Positions 16,999 through 26,215 are shown, counted from the first letter of the stretch. The stretch: DNA of 64,000 bases from an uncultured Paracoccaceae bacterium (GCA_947497185.1 CANMFL010000009.1:62001-126000), one strand, 5' to 3'. Translations and numbers: made by a program. Notes: generated by a model from the letters alone, not told the origin.

Positions 16999-17532
16999 GT
17001 GATTTTTCGAATTTTACTGGTATGTGCGGCGTTCTGTCAGTTCGCGACAGGCGCAACAGCGCAAGATGCGACACCCGTTGCCGCTGGATCTTTGGTCGCA
17101 CCATCGGTCGGCCCAGAGACAAATCTGCCACTGCCGCGTTACGTGTCACTGAAAGCATCAGAAGCAAACGTGCGTCGCGGGCCTAGCTTGTCACACCGCA
17201 TCGACTGGGTATTCCAACGGCGCAACATGCCACTGCAAGTCGTCGCGGAATACGGCCATTGGCGTCGTGTGATTGACCGCGAAGGGCAGGGTGGTTGGGT
17301 CCACTACACAATGCTATCCGGCTCGCGGTCTGTGATCGTCGACCAAGATCGTCTGCGTTTGCGGTCGAAGCCACGTGACGACAGCCGCGAAACGGTTGAA
17401 CTGGAACTCGGCGTTATTGCACGGCTTGGTGAATGCGAACTGTCATGGTGCCGCCTGACCGCTGGCGGCTATCGCGGCTGGGCACCCAAATCGGTACTTT
17501 GGGGCGTCGAAGCCGACGAAATCCGCGACTAA
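16999..17532 (+). CDS. Exported protein with two bacterial SH3 domains
   Basis: A 177-residue protein with a signal peptide (residues 1-22, MIFRILLVCAAFCQFATGATAQ). The mature part has two SH3-like units: residues about 47-105 (YVSLKASEANVRRGPSLSH ... GQGGWVHYTMLSG) and about 108-172 (VIVDQDRLRLRSKPRD ... GGYRGWAPKSVLWG). Both carry the NVR-G-P and GW motifs of the SH3b family, which usually bind peptidoglycan or peptides in the periplasm. Translation starts at GTG 16999 after AGG at 16990. Its stop overlaps that of the convergent gene at 17529 by four bases. Confidence 0.88.
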   Translation: MIFRILLVCAAFCQFATGATAQDATPVAAGSLVAPSVGPETNLPLPRYVSLKASEANVRRGPSLSHRIDWVFQRRNMPLQVVAEYGHWRRVIDREGQGGWVHYTMLSGSRSVIVDQDRLRLRSKPRDDSRETVELELGVIARLGECELSWCRLTAGGYRGWAPKSVLWGVEADEIRD

Positions 17533-17954
17533 AGTCGCGGTTTCCAACGCCAGTCAGGATCTCCCGTTTCAAAGTGCTCGGCAGTCACGTCGTAGTCAAT
17601 GCGGCAAGCATCACAGCGCACATGAAACGCATCATCAGACGCCTGCGATACAATCTCAACGCCCTCCACATCCTGTGGCGACGCATTCGACATGTAACAG
17701 CCGCACGCCATATTCGACGGCGCTGTGTCCCGCGTCTCGTATAACAACGCAGCAAAGGCCCATTTGCGCTGGGCATCCTGCCGCGTTGGTAGTTCGCGGG
17801 GCAGCGCAAAATACACCTGCTTTGCCTGCTGCAACAACGCATCATACGCTGCGGGCGACTTTTCCCATGCAGCGTCCTGCAATGCCGCAGCGACCCTTTC
17901 GGGATCGTGTGACATCAACTCGACCAAAAATGGTTGTGCAGCTTTATGCGACAT
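17529..17954 (-). CDS. Uncharacterised protein with paired cysteines
   Basis: A 141-residue, probably cytoplasmic protein that I do not recognise. The first 80 residues are helical and Ala/Gln-rich (ERVAAALQDAAWEKSPAAYDALLQQAKQVYF). The last 60 contain Cys in ACGCYMSN and in RCDACRIDYDV, a CxC plus CxxC arrangement that could bind zinc. It ends in DWRWKPRL. The ATG overlaps the stop of the M3 peptidase gene by 11 bases, which implies translational coupling, and the stop overlaps the convergent SH3 gene. A link to peptidase function is only positional. Confidence 0.7.
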   Translation of the reverse strand: MSHKAAQPFLVELMSHDPERVAAALQDAAWEKSPAAYDALLQQAKQVYFALPRELPTRQDAQRKWAFAALLYETRDTAPSNMACGCYMSNASPQDVEGVEIVSQASDDAFHVRCDACRIDYDVTAEHFETGDPDWRWKPRL

Positions 17955-19968
17955 CTAAACCGCGTCCCTTTAGCAACGCCTCAACCCCCGGCAACCGCCC
18001 TCGGAACTGCGTATACAGCTCTTTCGCGTCTACAGACCCACCGGACGACAAAATCGTTTCCTCCAGCTTTTTCGCAAGCGCAGGATCAAACGCATCGCCC
18101 GCTTCTTCAAATGCGGCAAAGGCGTCGGCATCCATCACCTCGGACCACATGTAGCTATAGTAACCGCTGGAATAGCCGTCGCCCGCAAAAACATGCGCAA
18201 AATGCGGCGTTGCGTGACGCATCCGAATGGCATGCGGCATCTCAAGATCGCCCAGCACTTCGGCCTGTTTCTGCATTGGGTCTTTTGGGGCAGGGCCATC
18301 ATGGAACGCCAGATCAACCAGCGCAGACGACACATATTCCACCGTCTGGAACCCCATGTCATAGGTCGCGGCATCCAACATCCGCTGCAGCATATCTGCA
18401 GGCATCGGCTCACCGGTTTCGGCGTGCGTGGCAAATTCGGACAATACCTCTGGGACTTCCAACCAGTGCTCGTACAACTGGCTTGGTAGCTCCACAAAAT
18501 CGCGGGCAACAGACGTGCCGCTGATGCTCTCGAATGTCACGTCAGACAACATCTGGTGCAGCGCATGGCCAAACTCGTGGAACAATGTGCGGGCATCGTC
18601 ATAGGACAACAACGCAGGCTGCCCGTCCTCTGGTTTCGCAAAGTTACACACGTTCACAACATGTGGGCGAACCTCGCCATCCGCGCGGCTTTGCGACCGC
18701 ATCGCCATGCACCACGCGCCAGAACGCTTTGACCCGCGGGCAAAGTAATCACCAATAAACACAGCGACGTGTTCGCCGTCGCGGGTCACATCCCACATCC
18801 GCACATCAGGGTGATAGGTCGCGGCGTCTAACGGCGCAAACTCCAAACCAAACAACCGATTGGCGCAGGAAAACGACGCTTCAATCATCCGCTCAAGCTG
18901 CAAATAGGGCTTCAACGCCGCCTCGTCTAAATCATGCTCGGCCTGACGACGCTTTTCAGAATAATAACGCCAGTCCCAAGGTTCCAACGGACCATCAAAA
19001 CCATCCGCTTTGAGCATTTTCTCGAGTACCACCGCGTCGCTTTCCGCTGCTGCCTTTGCGGGTTCCCACACTTGCATCAACAAATCGCGCACTGCGGCAG
19101 GCGTACCTGCCATTTCCGTCTCAAGCTTATAATCCGCAAAGGTATCGTAGCCCAACAAATTGGCGCGCTCTTCGCGCAGGGCCAGCGTCTCAGCCGCAAT
19201 GACGCGATTGTCCGTCTCGCCACCATTTGCACCACGCGACACCCATGCTTCGTAAGCTTTCTTGCGCAACTCGCGCATCGGTGAAAACTGCAAAAACGGC
19301 ACGATTAGCGACCGCGACAAGGTCACAACAGGCCCGCCAGCGTCTTTTTCCACACCCGCAGACCGCGCCGTGGCAACGACAAAATCAGGCAAGCCGTTCA
19401 AATCAGCTTCATTCAGGGCCATGAACCAAGACCGCTCATCCGCGAGCAAATTCTGCGTGAACTGTGTACCCAGCACAGACAACCGCGATTTCACATCGCG
19501 CAGCCGTACAGCTTCGTCACCCTCCAGCAACGCGCCCTGCCGGACAAAGCTGCGGCGCGTCAGCATCAGAACCCGCGCCTGCTCGTCCGTCAAATCCAAC
19601 GCATCGCGGCGGGTCCACAAGTCTTCGACGCGGGCAAACAGCGCCTTGTTCTCGGTGATCTCTGATCCAAATGCACTCAGCAGCGGACCAAAATCGCGCT
19701 GCAGCGCCTCGCGCGCCGGATTGCTGTCGGCACCCGCCACGCCATAAAATGCGCCCAAAACCTTGCCCAATGTCACTTCAGACAATTCCATCGCCAAGAT
19801 CGTATTCTCAAACGTCGGCGCATCAGCGTTGGTTGCAATCGCATCAATCGCCGCACGCGCCTCGTCCAGCGCCACATCAACGGCGGGGGCGTAATCCTCG
19901 TCTGAAATCAGATCAAACGGGGGCAGGCCAAACGGTGTCGTCCAGTCAGTCAGCAGCGGGTTCGTCAT
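17944..19968 (-). CDS. M3 family zinc metallopeptidase (peptidyl-dipeptidase Dcp / oligopeptidase A type)
   Basis: A 674-residue cytoplasmic peptidase that degrades short peptides. The zinc motif HEFGHALH starts at His464 (His464, Glu465, His468), with the third ligand expected in the helix about 25 residues on (SGTSVARDFVELPSQLYEHW). The N-terminus (LLTDWTTPFGLPPFDLI) and the C-terminus (SYMWSEVMDADAFAAFEEAGD, FDPALAKKLEETILSSGGS) are typical of the Dcp/PrlC group. Length is normal for the family. The 3' end overlaps the start of the small Cys protein gene. Confidence 0.93.
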   Translation of the reverse strand: MTNPLLTDWTTPFGLPPFDLISDEDYAPAVDVALDEARAAIDAIATNADAPTFENTILAMELSEVTLGKVLGAFYGVAGADSNPAREALQRDFGPLLSAFGSEITENKALFARVEDLWTRRDALDLTDEQARVLMLTRRSFVRQGALLEGDEAVRLRDVKSRLSVLGTQFTQNLLADERSWFMALNEADLNGLPDFVVATARSAGVEKDAGGPVVTLSRSLIVPFLQFSPMRELRKKAYEAWVSRGANGGETDNRVIAAETLALREERANLLGYDTFADYKLETEMAGTPAAVRDLLMQVWEPAKAAAESDAVVLEKMLKADGFDGPLEPWDWRYYSEKRRQAEHDLDEAALKPYLQLERMIEASFSCANRLFGLEFAPLDAATYHPDVRMWDVTRDGEHVAVFIGDYFARGSKRSGAWCMAMRSQSRADGEVRPHVVNVCNFAKPEDGQPALLSYDDARTLFHEFGHALHQMLSDVTFESISGTSVARDFVELPSQLYEHWLEVPEVLSEFATHAETGEPMPADMLQRMLDAATYDMGFQTVEYVSSALVDLAFHDGPAPKDPMQKQAEVLGDLEMPHAIRMRHATPHFAHVFAGDGYSSGYYSYMWSEVMDADAFAAFEEAGDAFDPALAKKLEETILSSGGSVDAKELYTQFRGRLPGVEALLKGRGLDVA

Positions 19969-20047
19969 GGGAAAATCTCCTTTGATCTCAATCTAAGGTG
20001 CCGTGGCGAACAGTTCCAGCGGCCCGCATTCATTTCGCCAAAACAAC

Positions 20048-20857
20048 TCAATAATCTGACCGAACTTCCGGCCGCTGCCGCATATATTTCTCAAGCCGCC
20101 GCATCCCGAGCGACAAAGTAATCGTCATCGTCAGGTACACCAACGCCACAACATTGTATGTCTCGAAATACCGGAAATTCCCGGCGGCCAGCACCTTGCC
20201 CAGTTGCGTCACGTCCGTCACACCCAACACAGACACCAAAGACGAATCTTTTACCATTGCGACAAAGTCATTACCCAGCGGCGGCAGGATCGTGCGGAAC
20301 GCCTGCGGGAAAATGATATGGCGGAACCGTTGCCATTTGTTTAGGCCCAATGCTTCTGCAGCCTCGATCTGTCCGGTATCAACCGATTGCAAACCAGCGC
20401 GGAAAACTTCGGCAAGGAACGATGAATACGCAATGGTCAAGGCAATCACCGCCCGCCAGAGCAGCGAAAAATCCCGCGTGCGAATGGGGTCGAACCCCAG
20501 TGTTTCCGCGACCCAGTTCCAGCCCGATACAAAACCGGGCGCGATCACAAATGCCACGTAGAGCAGCAGCACGATAATCGGAATGCCGCGCACCACTTCG
20601 ACATATAGCCGTGCGGTTTGGCGTAACACGATGAACCGTGACATCTGTGCTGTGGCCAGCCCCAAGCCGATCAAACACGCACTCAGGTAGGCCACGACCG
20701 TCACGTAGACCGTCACCCAAATGCCTTTGGTCAGCGTGGTTAACACACGTTCGTAAATCTCAACGGTAAAGACCTGCCAAAACAGATAGACCCCGGTCGC
20801 CACTACAATCAGCAGCCACCAGGGAAAATCCTTGTCATCAGGCGATGTCGGGATCAT
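20048..20857 (-). CDS. Polar amino acid ABC transporter permease
   Basis: Inner-membrane subunit of a polar amino acid importer (HisM/GlnP family). The 269-residue protein has about five membrane helices and the EAA loop EAAEALGLNKWQRFRHIIFPQAFRTILPPLGNDFVAMVKDSSL, which contacts the ATPase. It is 36 bases downstream of the binding-protein gene, so the two form one unit. Neither an ATP-binding subunit nor a second permease is encoded next to them in this window, so those parts must be supplied from elsewhere, or this permease works as a homodimer. Confidence 0.93.
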   Translation of the reverse strand: MIPTSPDDKDFPWWLLIVVATGVYLFWQVFTVEIYERVLTTLTKGIWVTVYVTVVAYLSACLIGLGLATAQMSRFIVLRQTARLYVEVVRGIPIIVLLLYVAFVIAPGFVSGWNWVAETLGFDPIRTRDFSLLWRAVIALTIAYSSFLAEVFRAGLQSVDTGQIEAAEALGLNKWQRFRHIIFPQAFRTILPPLGNDFVAMVKDSSLVSVLGVTDVTQLGKVLAAGNFRYFETYNVVALVYLTMTITLSLGMRRLEKYMRQRPEVRSDY

Positions 20858-20893
20858 GTCGAAAGGGCGGGCATGATGCCCGCCAAGCTACGT

Positions 20894-21679
20894 TTATTCA
20901 CCAAGTTTATACTCAAGAAACCACTTTGTATTCAGCGCATCAATCGTGCCGTCAGCCTGCATATCTGCAATCGCGGCGTTGATCGGTGCGACAAGATCAG
21001 ACCCTTGTGGAAAGATGAACCCAAAGTCCTCGGTGCCCAGCTTTTCGCCAACGATCTTCAAGCCGCCATCAGATGCGCCAACATAGCCATTGCCCGCCGT
21101 GCCATCCGTCAGAACCAAGTCAACATCGCCTGTGCGCAGGGCTTGAACCGTGGCGCCAAAGGTCTCCATCAGTTGAATACGCGGGTTCGCCTCGTCGCCG
21201 TCCAGCACGTCGTAGACACCCACATAGAACGGCGTCGTGCCGGGCTGGGCGGCCATGAACAGATCAGGATCAGCCGCAAAGCTGGCAGCATCGTCGAACC
21301 GATCCTCATCGCCACGCACCAGCATGACCATCTCGGACGTCATGTAACTGTCTGAAAAATCAACGATTTCAGCACGGTCATCACGGATCGTAATGCCGGT
21401 CATGCCCATGTCATACTGGCCTTCAGACACGGCAGGGATCATCGCATCCCAACTGATGTTCTCGTATGCGACCGTCGCATTCAGACGTTTCGCGACCTCA
21501 GCCATGGCGTCATATTCCCAGCCAACAGCCGCACCTTCGCCATCAATAAACTGCAAAGGCGGATAGGCGTTTTCGGTCACGACAACGATCTCTTGACCGT
21601 CCAAATCAGGCAAGTGTCCGTCGGCGAAGGCAGCAGTCGCCGCCAGCATGGCAGCGGCAATAGGCATGAGTAGTTTCAT
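20894..21679 (-). CDS. Polar amino acid ABC transporter substrate-binding protein
   Basis: Periplasmic binding protein, 261 residues, with signal peptide [19 protein letters not shown] before DGHLPDL. The type II fold is seen in [76 protein letters not shown], and [31 protein letters not shown]. Asp in [12 protein letters not shown] is at the usual amino-acid carboxylate-binding position. ATG 21679 is chosen for its GGGAG ribosome site and signal peptide; the frame stays open upstream. The substrate is an amino acid of unknown identity. The permease gene follows. Confidence 0.93.
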   Translation of the reverse strand: MKLLMPIAAAMLAATAAFADGHLPDLDGQEIVVVTENAYPPLQFIDGEGAAVGWEYDAMAEVAKRLNATVAYENISWDAMIPAVSEGQYDMGMTGITIRDDRAEIVDFSDSYMTSEMVMLVRGDEDRFDDAASFAADPDLFMAAQPGTTPFYVGVYDVLDGDEANPRIQLMETFGATVQALRTGDVDLVLTDGTAGNGYVGASDGGLKIVGEKLGTEDFGFIFPQGSDLVAPINAAIADMQADGTIDALNTKWFLEYKLGE

Positions 21680-21728
21680 GGAATATCTCCCGGGGTTTGT
21701 TTGCAATGCACTATGATGCGGTTCGCGA

Positions 21729-22784
21729 TCATAGCAAGTGGGCAGCGCCGCAAACTGCGCACTCCGGCCTGCGTTTCGCAGTGATAACGCGCGTTTCGGC
21801 GTAAAGTGCATCGTAAATCATCAATCTGCCGCGCAACGGGTCGCCCGCGCCCGTGATCAACTTGATCGTCTCAACCGCCATCATCGACCCGATCACGCCG
21901 GGCAAGGGGCCGATCACACCAGCTTCGGCGCAGGATGGTACAAGGTCGGCGGCGGGCGCATGTGGAAAAATACAGGCGTAGCAGGGGGCATCGTTCGCGG
22001 GATCATAAACGCTGATCTGGCCTTCCCATTGGGTTAACGCGGCTGCAACCAACGGAATTTTACCCGCCACACAGGTTTCATTCACCAAATAACGGGTCGC
22101 AAAATTATCTGTGCCATCCAGCACAAAATCGTACTCGGCAAACAGTTCAGGGGCAAAGCTATCGTCCAGCCTGCGATGATATGGCTTCACCGTCACAAAC
22201 GGATTCTGTGCGCGGATCGCCTCCGCGGCAGAGTGTACCTTGGGCATCCCGATGCTGGCATCCGTATGAATAACTTGGCGTTGCAGGTTTGTGTTCTCGA
22301 CAATATCGTCGTCGATCACGCCAATCTGACCAACGCCAGCAGCGGCTAAATATTGCAAGGCAGGCGACCCAAGGCCCCCCGCGCCGACCACCAAAACTTT
22401 GGCATCACGTAGCGCCTTTTGACCGACGCCGCCGACCTCACGCAGCATGATGTGACGGCCGTAACGGGTCAGTTCGGTTTCCGAAAACGAGGTGGGATTC
22501 ACAGGCGTGTCAATAGGTTGTTCGCTCGCGCCAGCCTTCTGCCGCAACGCCTGCAACAGGCGGCGATACCCAAACCCGATCGCGCCAAACGCAAGAATCA
22601 ACGCCCAAAGCCGCACATCACCGCCCGTCGCCTCACGCAAAGGATGGCGGTCGGGCAGGGCAATTTGAATAACGATAACAAGGCTCAACAGTAGCGCAAT
22701 CATGATCCAACGGGCGCGTTTCGGCGTGCCCATCGCCATGCCCGTGCCCCATAAAACAGCGGCCATCGCGGCGACCATAATCAT
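21729..22784 (-). CDS. MoeB/ThiF/HesA-family adenylyltransferase with N-terminal membrane segments
   Basis: Activates the C-terminus of a ubiquitin-like sulfur carrier protein by adenylylation. Residues from about 100 on are a normal MoeB/ThiF domain: [18 protein letters not shown], nucleotide loop GAGGLG at 134-139, [17 protein letters not shown] at 158-173 and [14 protein letters not shown]. Zinc cysteines are Cys268-X2-Cys271 and Cys342-X2-Cys345, and PSCAEAGV holds Cys285. Unusually, residues 1-80 contain up to three hydrophobic segments (about 3-18, 26-44, 58-73), so the enzyme appears to be membrane-attached. No rhodanese domain is present. It overlaps the dut stop by four bases. Confidence 0.88.
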   Translation of the reverse strand: MIMVAAMAAVLWGTGMAMGTPKRARWIMIALLLSLVIVIQIALPDRHPLREATGGDVRLWALILAFGAIGFGYRRLLQALRQKAGASEQPIDTPVNPTSFSETELTRYGRHIMLREVGGVGQKALRDAKVLVVGAGGLGSPALQYLAAAGVGQIGVIDDDIVENTNLQRQVIHTDASIGMPKVHSAAEAIRAQNPFVTVKPYHRRLDDSFAPELFAEYDFVLDGTDNFATRYLVNETCVAGKIPLVAAALTQWEGQISVYDPANDAPCYACIFPHAPAADLVPSCAEAGVIGPLPGVIGSMMAVETIKLITGAGDPLRGRLMIYDALYAETRVITAKRRPECAVCGAAHLL

Positions 22785-23239
22785 ACGGTGACACCCGTGC
22801 TGCCAAAACCGCCAGCGCCGCGCACAGTCTCGTCCAGATCATCAACAAGGGTAAAATTAGCCTGAATGACTGGCGCGACGACCATCTGCGCAATCCGCAT
22901 GCCGTGGGTGATTTCAAAGGGCGCATCGCCCAAATTAATCATGATCACGCCAACAGGCCCGCGATAATCGCTATCAATCGTGCCGGGGCTGTTCACCAAG
23001 GTCACACCGTGTTTCAACGCAAGGCCGGAACGTGGCCGGATTTGGACTTCAAGGCCCTCAGGTATCGCCATCGACAACCCCGTCGGGATCAAGGTGCGTG
23101 CGTTTGGAGCAAGCGTTGTGATCCCACCTGCTTTGCCGAAATTTGCACAAATATCAGCGCCAGCAGCACCCTTGGTTTGATAATGTGGCAACGGCAAAGT
23201 GTGATCCGCATCTGCCAACCAACATATTTTAATCTGCAT
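22781..23239 (-). CDS. dut: dUTP diphosphatase
   Basis: Hydrolyses dUTP to dUMP, preventing uracil incorporation into DNA and supplying dUMP for thymidylate. The 152-residue trimeric-type enzyme shows all five motifs: [46 protein letters not shown], and the C-terminal glycine-rich [11 protein letters not shown]. The ATG is preceded by GGGGGAT, directly after the double palindrome described at 23249-23290. It is downstream of coaBC (a coaBC-dut order that is widespread in bacteria) and overlaps the MoeB-like gene. Confidence 0.97.
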   Translation of the reverse strand: MQIKICWLADADHTLPLPHYQTKGAAGADICANFGKAGGITTLAPNARTLIPTGLSMAIPEGLEVQIRPRSGLALKHGVTLVNSPGTIDSDYRGPVGVIMINLGDAPFEITHGMRIAQMVVAPVIQANFTLVDDLDETVRGAGGFGSTGVTV

Positions 23240-23248
23240 CCGATCCCC

Positions 23249-23290
23249 CGATTTTTCGCGAAAAATCGTCCAAATTTTCGAGAAAATTTG
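23249..23290 (-). repeat. 42-base double-palindrome element, copy 1 (coaBC-dut junction)
   Basis: Two 20-base palindromes separated by GA. In transcript orientation the first is CAAATTTTC-TC-GAAAATTTG (23290-23271) and the second is CGATTTTTCGCGAAAAATCG (23268-23249), which is perfect. The element begins at the base next to the coaBC stop codon and ends just before the dut Shine-Dalgarno. A matching copy is at 36212-36253. Confidence 0.85.
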
Positions 23291-24487
23291 TCATCCCTCG
23301 AACACCTGCGCAATCCGCGCGGCGAGCCTCGTTGCGACCGCATCTTTGCCCATCCGCGGCCAGCTATCTGCCCCACCGTCGGAAATCAGTGTTACCGCGT
23401 TTTCACGCCCACCCATAATTCCCGTTTCCGGCGATACATCATTGGCAACGATCCAGTCGCAGCCTTTGCGCAGCCGTTTCGCGGTGGCATTCGCAATCAC
23501 ATTATTGGTCTCGGCCGCAAAGCCGACAACCAACGCGGGACGGCCATTTGTCATCTGTGACACGGTGGCCAGAATATCGGGGTTCTCGGCAAAGCTCAGC
23601 TCGGGCAAGCCCGAGGCATCTTTCTTAATCTTGCTGTCAGACGCATTCGCCACATGCCAATCCGCAACTGCAGCCGCGAAAACAGCGGCATCAGCAGGCA
23701 ATGCTGCATTCACAGCCTTCAGCATTTGCGCGGCGGTCTCTATCGCTACGACACGGACACCGGCTGGCGGCGCAATATCCGCAGGCCCGGTCACAAACGT
23801 CACATCCGCTCCAAGCGCCGCCAGCGCCGCCGCAATCGCAGTGCCTTGTGCGCCCGACGAACGGTTCGCAATATAACGGACCGGATCGATCGGCTCGTGC
23901 GTCGGCCCAGACGTGACTAAAATATGTTTGCCCTTCAAAGGTCCATCTGCCAAAGCCGCATCAATTGCAGCAACGATATCAAGCGGTTCTGCCATCCGGC
24001 CCGGCCCAAATTCGCCACAAGCCATGTCGCCTTCAGTCGGTCCAACAAACAAGATCCCGTCGCCCTGCAACGTCGCCAAATTGCGCTGCGTCGCGGCATG
24101 TTCCCACATACGCACGTTCATCGACGGGGCCACAAGCACGCGTTTATCCGTCGCGAGCAACAGCGTTGAAGCCAAATCGTTCGCCAAACCGCCAGCCATT
24201 TTCGCCATCAAATCAGCCGTGCCAGGTGCCACAACAATCAAATCCGCAGCGCGCGACAACTCGATATGACCCATCTCGGCTTCGTCATTAAGATTAAATA
24301 GATCGGTGTAAAGCTTGGACGCAGCCAAGGCCGACACCGACAAAGGTGTCACAAACTCGGCGCCAGCTTTGGTTAACACAGGCGTCACTTTCGCCCCGCG
24401 TTCACGCAATCGCCTGATCAGATCAAGCGACTTGAACGCCGCGATTCCGCCGCCGATAATCAGTAGGATATGTTTGTTCGCCAGCAT
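23291..24487 (-). CDS. coaBC: Phosphopantothenoylcysteine decarboxylase / phosphopantothenate-cysteine ligase
   Basis: Bifunctional coenzyme A biosynthesis enzyme, 398 residues. The N-terminal flavoprotein CoaC part has LLIIGGGIAAFKSLDLIRRLRERGA, the catalytic-His segment and PSMNVRMWEHAATQRN, with the active-site Cys in GDMACGEFGPGRM. The C-terminal CoaB part begins near GKHILVTSGPTHEPIDPVRYIANRSSGAQG and includes AVADWHVANASDSKIKK and GFAAETN. It is upstream of dut, separated by a 51-base gap nearly filled by the double palindrome. A near CtrA-like site (TTAG-N7-TTAA) lies just upstream of the start. Confidence 0.96.
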   Translation of the reverse strand: MLANKHILLIIGGGIAAFKSLDLIRRLRERGAKVTPVLTKAGAEFVTPLSVSALAASKLYTDLFNLNDEAEMGHIELSRAADLIVVAPGTADLMAKMAGGLANDLASTLLLATDKRVLVAPSMNVRMWEHAATQRNLATLQGDGILFVGPTEGDMACGEFGPGRMAEPLDIVAAIDAALADGPLKGKHILVTSGPTHEPIDPVRYIANRSSGAQGTAIAAALAALGADVTFVTGPADIAPPAGVRVVAIETAAQMLKAVNAALPADAAVFAAAVADWHVANASDSKIKKDASGLPELSFAENPDILATVSQMTNGRPALVVGFAAETNNVIANATAKRLRKGCDWIVANDVSPETGIMGGRENAVTLISDGGADSWPRMGKDAVATRLAARIAQVFEG

Positions 24488-24548
24488 GTCAGCCTCCGCA
24501 GTTAACCGAAACCTAAGCCTTTGGCCGCATGGTTACAATCAGCACGCG

Positions 24549-25340
24549 CTATTGGAAGGCAGCGCAGGGATCAGGGCGATCCACAGGAGGCGTGATGCGC
24601 CATAAATCATAAGGCCGATCAGCGTCATGTTCAGTAATTTGACCGATGCTCAAAACGTTAACATCAGGGGCCGCCGCATCCAAATAGACCGGCATCCCCC
24701 AATCGGTCCGCGCATGGCCATTCCCCGTAATCACAACCACGGAGCCACCGAATTTCTCAAACGCATCTAGCGCTGCACGGGCAAACATCGCGTCCCGAAA
24801 CCGTTGTTGATCAACGAACCACGGCAGCATCTCATCAGGCAACGCGCCGCAATGCCCCGCCTGCATTTCAGCCTCGCGGGCCAGTTGCTCTGTTGCAGGT
24901 AAATCCGCCGTTAACCCGAATTTATCCGCATCGTCACCAAATGCGGCAACGCTGTCATCACGCGCATGCGCAGCCTGCGTATCAGACGCCGCCGCGCCAA
25001 TAATCGCCGCATCACCCAACGCCGCAAAAATCGGAGCATAGATTTCAAACGTGGGCCAACCAGAGTCTTCCCACGCCAGCAGTTCACCCAAATCAGTCGC
25101 GTCGCGACGGTCTGGCGTTACAGTTTCTGCTTGTACTTCGTTCAACATCTCGAAAACCACCGCCGTCGGATGAACCATCGAAATGATGTCCGCCTGCATC
25201 TGGTGGTGCGTCGGATCGTCGTGGGTTTCGCCGACGATGATGATGTCGAACCCGTCAAAGTCGTTAATATGAAACGGTGAAATGCTATCGGACGCCACAG
25301 GGGCTGCAATTGCAATCAGTATCGACGAAATAATCTTCAT
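24549..25340 (-). CDS. ChaN-family (Tiki/EreA-like superfamily) exported protein
   Basis: A 263-residue protein with a short signal peptide (MKIISSILIAIAAPVAS). The ChaN blocks are present: IIIVGETHDDPTHHQMQADII, VVFEMLNEVQ, LGELLAWEDSGWPTFEIYAPIFA, and VVVITGNGHARTDWGMPVYL. Glu and His in GETHDD and in GNGHAR form the conserved metal-site residues of the superfamily. ChaN of Campylobacter binds haem; the role here is unknown. No lipobox is seen, so it is probably periplasmic. Its start overlaps the rpoH stop by four bases (ATGA), so it is co-expressed with that sigma factor. Confidence 0.85.
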   Translation of the reverse strand: MKIISSILIAIAAPVASDSISPFHINDFDGFDIIIVGETHDDPTHHQMQADIISMVHPTAVVFEMLNEVQAETVTPDRRDATDLGELLAWEDSGWPTFEIYAPIFAALGDAAIIGAAASDTQAAHARDDSVAAFGDDADKFGLTADLPATEQLAREAEMQAGHCGALPDEMLPWFVDQQRFRDAMFARAALDAFEKFGGSVVVITGNGHARTDWGMPVYLDAAAPDVNVLSIGQITEHDADRPYDLWRITPPVDRPDPCAAFQ

Positions 25341-26215
25341 ACGAAGAAGCGATGCACCTCTTCGTTATGCACTTCAAGGTTTTTCCGCATCTTAATAAAC
25401 GCCGCCGCCTCTAACTGCCGCACACGCTCTTTCGACAACCCAAGCTCGGTTCCAAGACTATCCAAAGTCCGTGGATCGTCGCGCATCTTTCGCTCGCGCA
25501 CGATTAACCGTTCGCGATCATTCAGCTCGCCTAATGCAGACAAAAGCCACTGACGTAGCGTGTCGGTATCGTGATTATTCTCAACCTTTTCTGCCGCTTG
25601 CGGTGCATCGTCCTGGAGCAGATCAATCCATTCGCGGCCTTCATCCTCGGCCGATTGCGTCGCGTTCAGCGAATAATCTGACCCAGACAAGCGTCCTTCC
25701 ATCATCTCAACATCACGCAGCGGCACACCGACTTCGGTCGCGATCAACTCACGCATGTCATGGCGATCAATCTCACGACCTTCTGCGGCGGCTTCGCGCT
25801 CTAGTCGCGCTTGTACGCGACGCAGATTAAAAAACAGTGACTTCTGCGAAGACGTTGACCCAGTCCGGACCATCGACCAATTTCGCATCACATATTCCTG
25901 AATCGACGCCTTGATCCACCAAACCGCATAGGTTGAAAAGCGAACACCGCGATCGGGATCAAATTTGTCCGCCGCTTTCATCAAACCAACTGACGCTTCT
26001 TGAATCAAATCGCCCATCGGTGCGCCGTAACGCCGGAATTTCCCTGCCATCGAAATCGCGAGCCGCATGTAGGCCGTAATCAATCGATGCAGTGCCTGTT
26101 CGTCGCGGTTGTCGCGCCACGCAATCGCCAATTCCCGTTCCGTATCTGCGTCTAAAAGCTCTGCTTTCATCGCTTTACGTGTCATCTTCTGATCTGAAAA
26201 ACCGTCAAACGCCAT
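25337..26215 (-). CDS. rpoH: RNA polymerase sigma-32 factor, group RpoHII
   Basis: Alternative sigma factor of the heat and oxidative stress response. The 292-residue protein has region 2 (ALHRLITAYMRLAISMAGKFRRYGAPMGDLIQEASVGLMKAADKF, then FSTYAVWWIKASIQEYVMRNWSMVRTGSTSSQKSLFFNLRR) and region 4 (RERKMRDDPRTLDSLGTELGLSKERVRQLEAAAF). QKSLFFNLRR is the RpoH box. The N-terminus MAFDGFSDQK and the overall sequence fit the RpoHII paralog of Rhodobacteraceae, which responds to singlet oxygen. ATG 26215 is favoured by GGTGGGGATC upstream; the frame extends eight codons further. It is followed by the chaN-like gene and diverges from cobU. Confidence 0.93.
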   Translation of the reverse strand: MAFDGFSDQKMTRKAMKAELLDADTERELAIAWRDNRDEQALHRLITAYMRLAISMAGKFRRYGAPMGDLIQEASVGLMKAADKFDPDRGVRFSTYAVWWIKASIQEYVMRNWSMVRTGSTSSQKSLFFNLRRVQARLEREAAAEGREIDRHDMRELIATEVGVPLRDVEMMEGRLSGSDYSLNATQSAEDEGREWIDLLQDDAPQAAEKVENNHDTDTLRQWLLSALGELNDRERLIVRERKMRDDPRTLDSLGTELGLSKERVRQLEAAAFIKMRKNLEVHNEEVHRFFV

